Shown here: positions 35,801-50,117 of the stretch, piece by piece
Layout: each line of letters begins with the position of its first letter
Position numbering within the stretch: position 1 is the stretch's first letter
DNA from: Antitrichia curtipendula
Taxonomy: Eukaryota; Streptophyta; Bryopsida; Hypnales; Leucodontaceae
Assembly: GCA_951230915.1 (NCBI GenBank)
Contig: OX579637.1
Location: 19,530,001-19,594,000 of the forward strand
Reading direction: 5' to 3'
DNA: 64,000 nt
Notes under the pieces: generated by a model
The model's input: the letters and a program-made list of their open reading frames with translations, nothing else
Told to the model about the DNA's origin: nothing
Databases searched by the model: none
Position numbers and translations under genes: made by a program

Positions 35801-38800
35801 ATGGGCCAACCCCGTATTTTAGAGAATGACAAACGCATGAGTCAATAACTGAGTGCACGTTACAAATTTAAAAAGATGTACTAGTTGGAATTACTCTTTC
35901 CATTACTTTCAAATCCATGACCGCATTCAACTCACCACCCATTTTGTTTAATTTGTAACGAAACCCAAACAAGAATGGGCCAACCCCGTATTTTAGAGAT
36001 TGACAAATGCATGAGTCAATAACTGAGTGCACGTTACAAATTTAAGAAGATGTACTAGTTGGAATTACTCTTTCCATTACTTTCAAATCCATGGCCGCAT
36101 TCAACTCATCGCCCATTTTATTTAATTTGTAACGAAACCCAAACAAGAATGGGCCGACCCCGTATTTTAGAGAGTGACAAATGCATGAGCCAATAACTAA
36201 GTGCAGATTACAAATTGAAAAAGATGTACTAGTTGGAATTACTCTTTCCATTACTTTCAAGTCCATGACCGCATTCAACTCACCACCCATTTTGTTTAAT
36301 TTGTAACGAAACCCAAACAAGAATGGGCCAACTTCGTATTTTAGAGATCAACAAATGCATAAGTCAATAATTGAGTGCACGTTACAAATTTAAGAAAATG
36401 TACAAGTTGGAATTACTCTTTCCATTACTTTCGAATCCATGGCCGCATTCAACTCATCGCCCATTTTGTTTAATTTGTAACGAAACCCAATCAAGAATGG
36501 GCCAACCCCGTATTTTAGAGAATGACAAAAGCATGAGTGAATAACTGAGTGCACGTTACAAATTTAATAAAATGTACAAGTCGGAATTACTCTTTCCATT
36601 ACTTTCAAATCCATGGCCGCATTCAACTCATCGCCCATTTTGTTTAATTTGTAACGAATCCCAAACAAGAATGGGCCAACCCCGTATTTTAGAGATTGAC
36701 AAATGCATGAGTGAATAGCTGAGTGCACGTTACAAATTTAATAAAATGTACAAGTTGGAATTACTCTTTCCATTACTTTCAAATCCATGGCGGCATTCAA
36801 CTCATCGCCCATTTTGTTTAATTTGTCACGAAATCCAAACAAGAATCGGAAAACCCCGTATTTTAGAGAATGACAAATGCATGAGTCAATAACTAAGTGC
36901 ACATTCCAATATTCCAAAAGATATACTAGTTGTAATTACTCTTTCCATTACTTTCAAATCCATGGCCGCATTCAACTCACCACCGATTTTGTTTAATTTG
37001 TAACGAAACCCAAACAAGAATGGACCAACCCCGTATTTTAGAGATTGACAAATGCATGAGTGAATAACTGAGTGCACGTTACAAATTTAATAAAATGTAC
37101 AAGTCGGAATTACTCTTTCCATTACTTTCAAATCCATGGCCGCATTCAACTCACCACCCATTCTATTTAATTTGTAACGAAACCCAAACAAGAATGGGCC
37201 AACCCTGTATTTTAGAGAATGACAAATGCATGAGTCAATAACTAGGTGCACGTTACAAATTTAATAAAATGTACATGTCGGAATTAGTCTTTCCATTACT
37301 TTCAAATCCATGGCCGCATTCAACTCACCACCCATTTTGTTTAATTTGTAACGAGACCCAAACAAGAATGGGCCAACCCCGTATTTTAGAGATTGACAAA
37401 TGCATGAGTCAATAATTGAGTGCACGTTACAAATTTAATAAAATGTACAATTTGGAATTACTCTTTCCATTACAGTCAAATCCATGGCCGCATTCAACTC
37501 ATCGCCCATTTTGTTTAATTTGTAACGAAACCCAATCAAGAATGGGCCAACCCCGTATTTTAGAGAATGACAAAAGCATGAGTCAATAACTGAGTGCACG
37601 TTACAAATTTAATAAAATGTACAAGTCGGAATTACTCTTTCCATTACTTTCAAATCCATGGCCGCATTCAACTCACCACCCATTTTGTTTAATTTGTATC
37701 GAAAGCCAAATAGAAAGGGCCTAGCCGGTATTTTAGAGATCGACAAATGCATGAGTCAATAACTAAGTGCACGTTACAAATTGAAAAAGATGTACTAGTT
37801 GAAATTAATCATTCCATTACTTCCAAATCCATGGCCGCATTTAAGTCACCACCCATTTTGTTTAATTTGTAAGGAAACCCAAACAAGAATAGGCCAACCC
37901 CGTATTTTAGAGAATGACAAATGCATGAGTCAATAACTAAGTGCATAATACAAATCTATTAAAATGTACAAGTTGGAAATACTCTTTCCATTACTTTCAA
38001 GTCCATGGCCGCATTCAACTCATCGCCCATTTTGTGTAATTTGTAACGGAACCCAAACAAGAATGGGCCAACCCCGTATTTTAGAGAATGACAAATGCAT
38101 GAGTCAATAACTAAGTGCATAATACAAATCTATTAAAATGTACAAGTTGGAAATACTCTTTCCATTACTTTCAAGTCCATGGCCGCATTCAACTCATCGC
38201 CCATTTTGTTTAATTTGTAACGAAACCCAAACAAGAATGGGCCAACCCCGTATTTTAGAGAATGACAAATGCATGAGTCAATAACTAATTGCACGTTACA
38301 AATTTAAAAAGATGTACAAGTTGGAATTACTCTTTCCATTACTTTCAAGTCCATGGCCGCGTTCAAGTCAGCACCCATTCTGTTTAATTTGTAACGAAAG
38401 CCATACAAAAATGGGCCAACCGCGTATTTTAGAGAATTACAAATGCATGAGTCAATAACTAATTGTACATTCCAAATTTAAAAAGATGTACAAGTTGGAA
38501 TTACTCTTTCGAGTACTTTCAAGTCCATGGCCGCGTTCAACTCACCACCCATTTTGTTTAATTTGTAACGAAACCCAAACAAGAATAGGCCAACCCCGTA
38601 TTTTGGAGAATGACAAATGCACGAGTCAATAACTGAGTGCACGTTACAAATTTAAAAAGATGTTCTAGTTGGAATTACTCTTTCCATTACTTTCAAATCC
38701 ATGGCCGCATTCAAGTCACCACCCATTCTGATTAATTTGTAACGAAACCCAAACAAGAATGGGCCAACCCCGTATTTTAGAGAATGACAAATGCATGAGT

Positions 38801-41800
38801 CAATTACTAATTGCACATTCCAAATTTAAAAAGATGTTCTAGTTGGAATTACTCTTTTTTTATTACTTTCAAATCCATGGTGGCATTCAAGTCACCACCC
38901 ATTCTGTTTAATTTGTAACGAAACCCAAACAAGAATGGGCCAACCCCGTATTTTAGAGAATGACAAATGCATGAGCCATTAACTGAGTGCACGTTACAAA
39001 TTTAATGAAATGTACAAGTTGGAATTACTCTTTCCATTACTTTCAAATCCATGGCCGCATTCAACTCATCGCCCATTTTGTTTAATTTGTAACGAAACCC
39101 AATCAAGAATGGGCCAACCCCGGATTTTAGAGAATGACAAAAGCATGAGTGAATAACTGAGTGCACGTTACAAATTTAATAAAATGTACAAGTTGGAATT
39201 ACTCTTTCCATTACTTTCAATTCCATGGCCGCATTCAACTCATCGCCCATTTTGTTTAATTTGTAACGAATCCCAAACAAGAATGGGCCAACCCCGTATT
39301 TTAGAGATTGACAAATGCATGAGTGAATAGCTGAGTGCAAGTTACAAATTTAATAAAATGTACAAGTTGGAATTACTCCTTCCATTACTTTCAAATCCAT
39401 GGCGGCATTCAACTCATCGCCCATTTTGTTTAATTTGTCACGAAACCCAAACAAGAATCGGAAAACCCCGTATTTTAGAGAATGACAAATGCATGAGTCA
39501 ATAACTAAGTGCACATTCCAATACTCCAAAAGATTTACTAGTTGGAATTACTCTTTCCATTACTTTCAAATCCATGGCCGCATTCAACTCACCACCCATT
39601 CTATTTAATTTGTAACGAAACCCAAACAAGAATGGGCCAACCCCGTATTTTAGAGATTGACAAATGCATGAGTCAATAACTGAGTGCACGTTACAAATTT
39701 AATAAAATGTACAAGTCGGAATTACTCTTTCCATTACTTTCAAATCCATGGCCGCATTCAACTCACCACCCATTTTGATTAATTTGTAACGAGACCCAAA
39801 CAAGAATGGGCCAACCCCGTATTTTAGAGATTGACAAAAGCATGAGTAAATAACTGAGTCCACGTTACAAATTTAATAAAATGTACAAGTCGGAATTACT
39901 CTTTCCATTACTTTCAAATCCATGGCCGCATTCAACTCACCACCCATTTTGTTTAATTTGTAACGAAACCCAAACAAGAATGGGCCAACTTCGTATTTTA
40001 GAGATCAACAAATGCATAAGTCAATAATTGAGTGCACGTTACAAATTTAAGAAAATGTACAAGTTGGAATTACTCTTTCCATTACTTTCAAATCCATGGC
40101 CGCATTCAACTCATCGCCCATTTTGTTTAATTTGTAACGAAACCCAATCAAGAATGGGCCAACCCCGGATTTTAGAGAATGACAAAAGCATGAGTGAATA
40201 ACTGAGTGCACGTTACAAATTTAATAAAATGTACAAGTCGGAATTACTCTTTCCATTACTTTCAAATCCATGGCCGCATTCAACTCATCGCCCATTTTGT
40301 TTAATTTGTAACGAATCCCAATCAAGAATGGGCAACCCCGAATTTTAGAGATTGACAAATGCATGAGTGAATAGCTGAGTGCACGTTACAAATTTAATAA
40401 AATGTACAAGTTGGAATTACTCTTTCCATTACTTTCAAATCCATGGCGGCATTCAACTCATCGCCCATTTTGTTTAATTTGTCACGAAACCCAAACAAGA
40501 ATCGGAAAACCCCGTATTTTAGAGAATGACAAATGCATGAGTCAATAACTAAGTGCACATTCCAATACTCCAAAAGATTTACTAGTTGGAATTACTCTTT
40601 CCATTACTTTCAAATCCATGGCCGCATTCAACTCACCACCCATTCTATTTAATTTGTAACGAAACCCAAACAAGAATGGGCCAACCCCGTATTTTAGAGA
40701 TTGACAAATGCATGAGTCAATAACTTAGTGCACGTTACAAATTTAATAAGATGTACAAGTCGGAATTACTCTTTCCATTACATTCAAATCCATGGCCGCA
40801 TTCAACTCACCACCCATTTTGATTAATTTGTAACGAAACCCAAACAAGAATGGGCCAACCCCGTATTTTAGAGATTGACAAATGCATGAGTCAATAGCTG
40901 AGTGCACGTTACAAATTTAATAAAATGTACAAGTTGGAATTACTCTTTCCATTACATTCAAATCCATGGCCGCATTCAACTCATCGCCCATTTTGTTTAA
41001 TTTGTAACGAAACCCAAACAAGAATGGGCCAACCCCGTATTTTAGAGAATGACAAAAGCATGAGTGAATAACTGAGTGCACGTTACAAATTTAATAAAAT
41101 GTACAAGTCGGAATTACTCTTTCCAATACTTTCAAATCCATGGCCGCATTCAACTCACCACCCATTTTGTTTAATTTGTAACGAAACCCAAACAAGAATG
41201 GGCCAACTTCGTATTTTAGAGATCAACAAATGCATAAGTCAATAATTGAGTGCACGTTACAAATTTAAGAAAATGTACAAGTTGGAATTATTCTTTCCAT
41301 TACTTTCAAATCCATGGCCGCATTCAACTCATCGCCCATTTTGTTTAATTTGTAACGAAACCCAATCAAGAATGGGCCAACCCCGGATTTTAGAGAATGA
41401 CAAAAGCATGAGTGAATAACTGAGTGCACGTTACAAATTTAATAAAATGTACAAGTCGGAATTACTCTTTCCATTACTTTCAAATCCATGGCCGCATTCA
41501 ACTCATCGCCCATTTTGTTTAATTTGTAACGAATCCCAATCAAGAATGGGCCAACCCCGTATTTTAGAGATTGACAAATGCATGAGTGAATAGCTGAGTG
41601 CACGTTACAAATTTAATAAAATGTACAAGTTGGAATTACTCTTTCCATTACTTTCAAATCCATGGCGGCATTCAACTCATCGCCCATTTTGTTTAATTTG
41701 TAACGAAACCCAAACAAGAATCGGAAAACCCCGTATCTTAGAGAATGACAAATGCATGAGTCAATAACTGAGTGCACATTCCAATATTCCAAAAGATATA

Positions 41801-42519
41801 CTAGTTGGAATTACTCTTTCCATTACTTTCAAATCCATGGCCGCATTCAACACACCACCCATTTTGTTTAATTTGTAACGAGACCCAAACAAGAATGGGC
41901 CAACCCCGTATTTTAGAGATTGACAAATGCATGAGTCAATAACTAATTGCACGTTACAAATTGAAAAAGATGTACTAGTTGGAATTACTCTTTCCATTAC
42001 TTTCAAGTCCATGACCGCATTCAACTCACCACCCATTTTGTTTAATTTGTAACGAAACCAAACAAGAATGGCCAACCCCGTATTTTAGAGAATGACAAGT
42101 GCATGAGTCAATAACTAAGTGCATATTACAAATCTATTAAAATGTACAAGTTGGAAATACTCTTTCCAGTACTTCCAAGTCCATGGCCGCATCCAACTCA
42201 TCGCCCATTTTGTTTAATTTGTAACGAAACCCAAACAAGAATGGGCCAACCCCGTATTTTAGAGAATGACAAATGCATCAGTCGATAAGTGAGTGCACGT
42301 TACAAATTTAAAAAGATGTACTAGTTGGAATTACTCTTTCCATTACTTTCAAATCCATGACGGCATTCAAGTCACCACCCATTTTGTTTAATTTGTAACG
42401 AGACCCAAACAAGAATGGGCCTGGCCCGTATTTTAGAGAATGACAAATGCATGAGTCAATAACTGAGTGCACGTTACAAATTTAATAAAATGTACAAGTC
42501 GGAATTACTCTTTCCATTA

Positions 42520-45500
42520 CTTTCAAATCCATGGCCGCATTCAACTCACCACCCATTTTGTTTAATTTGTAACGAGACCCAAACAAGAATGGGCCAACCC
42601 CGTATTTTAGAGAATGACAAATGCATGAGTCAATAACTAAGTGCACGTTACAAATTTAATAAAATGTACAAGTCGGAATTACTCTTTCCATTACTTTCAA
42701 ATCCATGGCCGCATTCAACTCACCACCCATTTTGTATAATTTGTAACGAAACCCAAACAAGAATGGGCCAACCCCGTATTTTAGAGAATGACAAATGCAT
42801 GAGTCAATTACTAATTGCACATTCCAAATTTAAAAAGCTGTACTAGTTGGAATTACTCTTTCCATTACTTTCAAATCCATGACCGCATTCAATTCAACAC
42901 CCATTTTGTTTAATTTGTAACGAAACCCAAACAAGAATGGGCCAACCCCGTATTTTAGAGATTGACAAATGCATGAGTCAATAACTGAGTGCACGTTACA
43001 AATTTAAAAAGATGTACTAGTTGGAATTACTCTTTCCATTACTTTCAAATTCCTGGCCGCATTCAACTCATCGCCCATTTTATTTAATTTGTAACGAAAC
43101 CCAAACAAGAATGGGCCGACCCCGTATTTTAGAGAGTGACAAATGCATGAGCCAATAACTAAGTGCAGATTACAAATTTAATAAAGATGTACAAGTTGGA
43201 ATTACTCTTTCCATTACTTTCAAATCCATGGCCGCATTCAACTCATCGCCCATTTTGTTTAATTTGTAACGAAACCCAATCAAAAATGGGCCAACCCCGT
43301 ATTTTAGAGAATGACAAAAGCATGAGTGAATAACTGAGTGCACGTTACAAATTTAATAAAATGTACAAGTTGGAATTACTCTTTCCATTACTTTCAATTC
43401 CATGGCCGCATTCAACTCATCGCCCATTTTGTTTAATTTGTAACGAATCCCAAACAAGAATGGGCCAACCCCGTATTTTAGAGATTGACAAATGCATGAG
43501 TGAATAGCTGAGTGCACGTTACAAATTTAATAAAATGTACAAGTTGGAATTACTCTTTCCATTACTTTCAAATCCATGGCGGCATTCAACTCATCGCCCA
43601 TTTTGTTTAATTTATCACGAAACCCAAACAAGAATCGGAAAACCCCGTATTTTAGAGAATGACAAATGCATGAGTCAATAACTAAGTGCACATTCCAATA
43701 CTCCAAAAGATATACTAGTTGGAATTACTATTTCCATTACTTTCAAATCCATGGCCGCATTCAAATCACCACCCATTCTATTTAATTTGTAACGAAACCC
43801 AAACAAGAATGGGCCAACCCCGTATTTTAGAGAATGACAAATGCATGAGTCAATAACTGAGTGCACGTTACAAATTTAATGAAATGTACAAGTCGGAATT
43901 ACTCTTTCCATTACTTTCAAATCCATGGCCGCATTCAACTCACCACCCATTTTGTTTAATTTGTAACGAGACCCAAACAAGAATGGGCCTGGCCCGTATT
44001 TTAGAGAATGACAAATGCATGAGTCAATAACTAAGTGCACGTTACAAATTTAATAAAATGTACAAGTCGGAATTACTCTTTCCATTACTTTCAAATCCAT
44101 GGCCGCATTCAACTCACCACCCATTTTGTTTAATTTGTAACGAGACCCAAACAAGAATGGGCCTGGCCCGTATTTTAGAGAATGACAAATGCATGAGTCA
44201 ATAACTAAGTGCACGTTACAAATTTAATAAAATGTACAAGTCGGAATTACTCTTTCCATTACTTTCAAATCCATGGCCGCATTCAACTCACCACCCATTT
44301 TGTATAATTTGTAACGAAACCCAAACAAGAATGGGCCAACCCCGTATTTTAGAGAATGACAAATGCATGAGTCAATTACTAATTGCACATTCCAAATTTA
44401 AAAAGCTGTACTAGTTGGAATTACTCTTTCCATTACTTTCAAATCCATGACCGCATTCAACTCAACACCCATTTTGTTTAATTTGTAACGAAACCCAAAC
44501 AAGAATGGGCCAACCCCGTATTTTAGAGATTGACAAATGCATGAGTCAATAACTGAGTGCACGTTACAAATTTAAAAAGATGTACTAGTTGGAATTACTC
44601 TTTCCATTACTTTCAAATTCCTGGCCGCATTCAACTCATCGCCCATTTTATTTAATTTGTAACGAAACCCAAACAAGAATGGGCCGACCCCGTATTTTAG
44701 AGAGTGACGAATGCATGAGCCAATAACTAAGTGCAGATTACAAATTTAATAAAGATGTACAAGTTGGAATTACTCTTTCCATTACTTTCAAATCCATGGC
44801 CGCATTCAACTCATCGCCCATTTTGTTTAATTTGTAACGAAACCCAATCAAGAATGGGCCAACCCCGTATTTTAGAGAATGACAAAAGCATGAGTGAATA
44901 ACTGAGTGCACGTTACAAATTTAATAAAATGTACAAGTTGGAATTACTCTTTCCATTACTTTCAATTCCATGGCCGCATTCAACTCATCGCCCATTTTGT
45001 TTAATTTGTAACGAATCCCAAACAAGAATGGGCCAACCCCGTATTTTAGAGATTGACAAATGCATGAGTGAATAGCTGAGTGCACGTTACAAATTTAATA
45101 AAATGTACAAGTTGGAATTACTCTTTCCATTACTTTCAAATCCATGGCGGCATTCAACTCATCGCCCATTTTGTTTAATTTGTCACGAAACCCAAACAAG
45201 AATCGGAAAACCCCATATTTTAGAGAATGACAAATGCATGAGTCAATAACTAAGTGCACATTCCAATACTCCAAAAGATATACTAGTTGGAATTACTATT
45301 TCCATTACTTTCAAATCCATGGCCGCATTCAACTCACCACCCATTCTATTTAATTTGTAACGAAACCCAAACAAGAATGGGCCAACCCCGTATTTTAGAG
45401 AATGACAAATGCATGAGTCAATAACTGAGTGCACGTTACAAATTTAATGAAATGTACAAGTCGGAATTACTCTTTCCATTACTTTCAAATCCATGGCCGC

Positions 45501-45650
45501 ATTCAACTCACCACCCATTTTGATTAATTTGTAACGAGACCCAAACAAGAATGGGCCAACCCCGTATTTTAGAGATTGACAAATGCATGAGTCAATAACT
45601 GAGTGCACGTTACAAATTTATAAAGATGTACTAGTTGGAATTACTCTTTC
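42520..45650. repeat. 9-monomer tandem duplication, 1568 bp
   Basis: The stretch around 42664-43866 recurs 1568 bp later at 44232-45434 with nearly identical variants, including TTCCTGGCCGC and CAAAAGATATACTAGTTGG. The copies differ by a few point changes. Confidence 0.85.
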
Positions 45651-48600
45651 CATTACATTCAAATCCATGGCCGCATTCAACTCATCGCCCATTTTGTTTA
45701 ATTTGTAACGAAACCCAAACAAGAATGGGCCAACCCCGTATTTTAGAGATTGACAAATGCATGAGTCAATAACTGAGTGCACGTTACAAATTTAAAAAGA
45801 TGTACTAGTTGGAATTACTCTTTCCATTACTTTCAAATCCATGGCCGCATTCAACTCATCGCCCATTTTATTTAATTTGTAACGAAACCCAAACAAGAAT
45901 GGGCCGACCCCGTATTTTAGAGAGTGACAAATGCATGAGCCAATAACTAAGTGCAGATTACAAATTTAATAAAGATGTACTAGTTGGAATTACTCTTTCC
46001 ATTACTTTCAAATCCATGACCGCATTCAACTCACCACCCATTTTGTTTAATTTGTAACGAAACCCAAACAAGAATGGGCCAACTTCGTATTTTAGAGATC
46101 AACAAATGCATAAGTCAATAATTGAGTGCACGTTACAAATTTAATAAAATGTACAAGTCGGAATTACTCTTTCCATTACTTTCAAATCCATGGCGGCATT
46201 CAACTCATCGCGCATTTTGTTTAATTTGTCACGAAATCCAAACAAGAATCGGAAAACCCCGTATTTTAGAGAATGACAAATGCATGAGTCAATAACTAAG
46301 TGCACATTCCAATACTCCAAAAGATATACTAGTTGGAATTACTCTTTCCATTACTTTCAAATCCATGGCCGCATTCAACTCACCACCCATTTTGATTAAT
46401 TTGTAACGAGACCCAAACAAGAATGGGCCAACCCCGTATTTTAGAGATTGACAAATGCATGAGTCAATAACTGAGTGCACGTTACAAATTTATAAAGATG
46501 TACTAGTTGGAATTACTCTTTCCATTACATTCAAATCCATGGCCGCATTCAACTCATCGCCCATTTTGTTTAACTTGTAACGAAACCCAATCAAGAATGG
46601 GCCAACCCCGTATTTTAGAGAATGACAAATGCATGAGTCAATAACTGAGTGCACGTTACAAATTTAATAAAATGTACAAGTCGGAATTACTCTTTCCATT
46701 ACTTTCAAATCCATGGCCGCATTCAACTCACCACCCATTTTGTTTAATTTGTAACGAAACCCAAACAAGAATGGGCCAACTTCGTATTTTAGAGATCAAC
46801 AAATGCATAAGTCAATAATTGAGTGCACGTTACAAATTTAAGAAAATGTACAAGTTGGAATTACTCTTTCCATTACTTTCAAATCCATGGCCGCATTCAA
46901 CTCATCGCCCATTTTGTTTAATTTGTAACGAAACCCAATCAAGAATGGGCCAACCCCGGATTTTAGAGAATGACAAAAGCATGAGTGAATAACTGAGTGC
47001 ACGTTACAAATTTAATAAAATGTACAAGTCGGAATTACTCTTTCCATTACTTTCAAATCCATGGCCGCATTCAACTCATCGCCCATTTTGTTTAATTTGT
47101 AACGAATCCCAATCAAGAATGGGCCAACCCCGTATTTTAGAGATTGACAAATGCATGAGTGAATAGCTGAGTGCACGTTACAAATTTAATAAAATGTACA
47201 AGTTGGAATTACTCTTTCCATTACTTTCAAATCCATGGCGGCATTCAACTCATCGCCCATTTTGTTTAATTTGTAACGAAACCCAAACAAGAATCGGAAA
47301 ACCCCGTATTTTAGAGAATGACAAATGCATGAGTCAATACCTAAGTGCACATTCCAGTATTCCAAAAGATATACTAGTTGGAATTACTCTTTCCATTACT
47401 TTCAAATCCATGGCCGCATTCAACTCACCACCCATTTTGTTTAATTTGTAACGAGACCCAAACAAGAATGGGCCAACCCCGTATTTTAGAGATTGACAAA
47501 TGCATGAGTCAATAACTAATTGCACGTTACAAATTGAAAAAGATGTACTAGTTGGAATTACTCTTTCCATTACTTTCAAGTCCATGACCGCATTCAACTC
47601 ACCACCCATTTTGTTTAATTTGTAACGAAACCAAACAAGAATGGCCAACCCCGTATTTTAGGGAATGACAAGTGCATGAGTCAATAACTAAGTGCATATT
47701 ACAAATCTATTAAAATGTACAAGTTGGAAATACTCTTTCCAGTACTTTCAAGTCCATGGCCGCATTCAATTCATCGCCCATTTTGTTTAATTTGTAACGA
47801 AACCCAAACAAGAATGGGCCAACTTCGTATTTTAGAGATCAACAAATGCATGAGTCAATAATTGAGTGCACGTTACAAATTTAAAAAGATGTACTAGTTG
47901 GAATTACTCTTTCCATTACTTTCAAATCCATGGCCGCATTCAACTCACCACCCATTTTGTTTAATTTGTAATGAGACCCAAACAAGAATGGGCCTGGCCC
48001 GTATTTTAGAGAATGACAAATGCATGAGTCAATAACTGAGTGCACGTTACAAATTTAATAAAATGTACAAGTCGGAATTACTCTTTCCATTACTTTCAAA
48101 TCCATGGCCGCATTCCACTCACCACCCATTTTGATTAATTTGTAACGAGACCCAAACAAGAATGGGCCAACCCCGTATTTTAGAGATTGACAAATGCATG
48201 AGTCAATAACTGAGTGCACGTTACAAATTTATAAAGATGTACTAGTTGGAATTACTCTTTCCATTACATTCAAATCCATGGCCGCATTCAACTCATCGCC
48301 CATTTTGTTTAATTTGTAACGAAACCCAATCAAGAATGGGCCAACCCCGTATTTTAGAGAATGACAAATGCATGAGTCAATAACTGAGTGCACGTTACAA
48401 ATTTAATAAAATGTACAAGTCGGAATTACTCTTTCCATTACTTTCAAATCCATGGCCGCATTCAACTCACCACCCATTTTGTTTAATTTGTAACGAAACC
48501 CAAACAAGAATGGGCCAACTTCGTATTTTAGAGATCAACAAATGCATAAGTCAATAATTGAGTGCACGTTACAAATTTAAGAAAATGTACAAGTTGGAAT

Positions 48601-50117
48601 TACTCTTTCCATTACTTTCAAATCCATGGCCGCATTCAACTCATCGCCCATTTTGTTTAATTTGTAACGAAACCCAAACAAGAATCGGAAAACCCCGTAT
48701 TTTAGAGAATGACAAATGCATGAGTCAATAACTAAGTGCACATTCCAATATTCCAAAAGATATACTAGTTGGAATTACTCTTTCCATTACTTTCAAATCC
48801 ATGGCCGCATTCAACTCACCACCCATTTTGTTTAATTTGTAACGAGACCCAAACAAGAATGGGCCAACTTCGTATTTTAGAGATCAACAAATGCATGAGT
48901 CAATAATTGAGTGCACGTTACAAATTTAAAAAGATGTACTAGTTGGAATTACTCTTTCCATTACTTTCAAATCCATGGCCGCATTCAACTCACCACCCAT
49001 TTTGTTTAATTTGTAATGAGACCCAAACAAGAATGGGCCTGGCCCGTATTTTAGAGAATGACAAATGCATGAGTCAATAACTGAGTGCACGTTACAAATT
49101 TAATAAAATGTACAAGTCGGAATTACTCTTTCCATTACTTTCAAATCCATGGCCGCATTCCACTCACCACCCATTTTGATTAATTTGTAACGAGACCCAA
49201 ACAAGAATGGGCCAACCCCGTATTTTAGAGATTGACAAATGCATGAGTCAATAACTGAGTGCACGTTACAAATTTATAAAGATGTACTAGTTGGAATTAC
49301 TCTTTCCATTACATTCAAATCCATGGCCGCATTCAACTCATCGCCCATTTTATTTAATTTGTAACGAAACCCAATCAAGAATGGGCCAACCCCGTATTTT
49401 AGAGAATGACAAATGCATGAGTCAATAACTGAGTGCACGTTACAAATTTAATAAAATGTACAAGTCGGAATTACTCTTTCCATTACTTTCAAATCCATGG
49501 CCGCATTCAACTCACCACCCATTTTGTTTAATTTGTAACGAAACCCAAACAAGAATGGGCCAATTTCGTATTTTAGAGATCAACAAATGCATAAGTCAAT
49601 AATTGAGTGCACGTTACAAATTTAAGAAAATGTACAAGTTGGAATTACTCTTTCCATTACTTTCAAATCCATGGCCGCATTCAACTCATCGCCCATTTTG
49701 TTTAATTTGTAACGAAACCCAATCAAGAATGGGCCAACCCCGGATTTTAGAGAATGACAAAAGCATGAGTGAATAACTGAGTGCACGTTACAAATTTAAT
49801 AAAATGTACAAGTCGGAATTACTCTTTCCATTACTTTCAAATCCATGGCCGCATTCAACTCATCGCCCATTTTGTTTAATTTGTAACGAATCCCAATCAA
49901 GAATGGGCCAACCCCGTATTTTAGAGATTGACAAATGCATGAGTGAATAGCTGAGTGCACGTTACAAATTTAATAAAATGTACAAGTTGGAATTACTCTT
50001 TCCATTACTTTCAAATCCATGGCGGCATTCAACTCATCGCCCATTTTGTTTAATTTGTAACGAAACCCAAACAAGAATCGGAAAACCCCGTATTTTAGAG
50101 AATGACAAATGCATGAG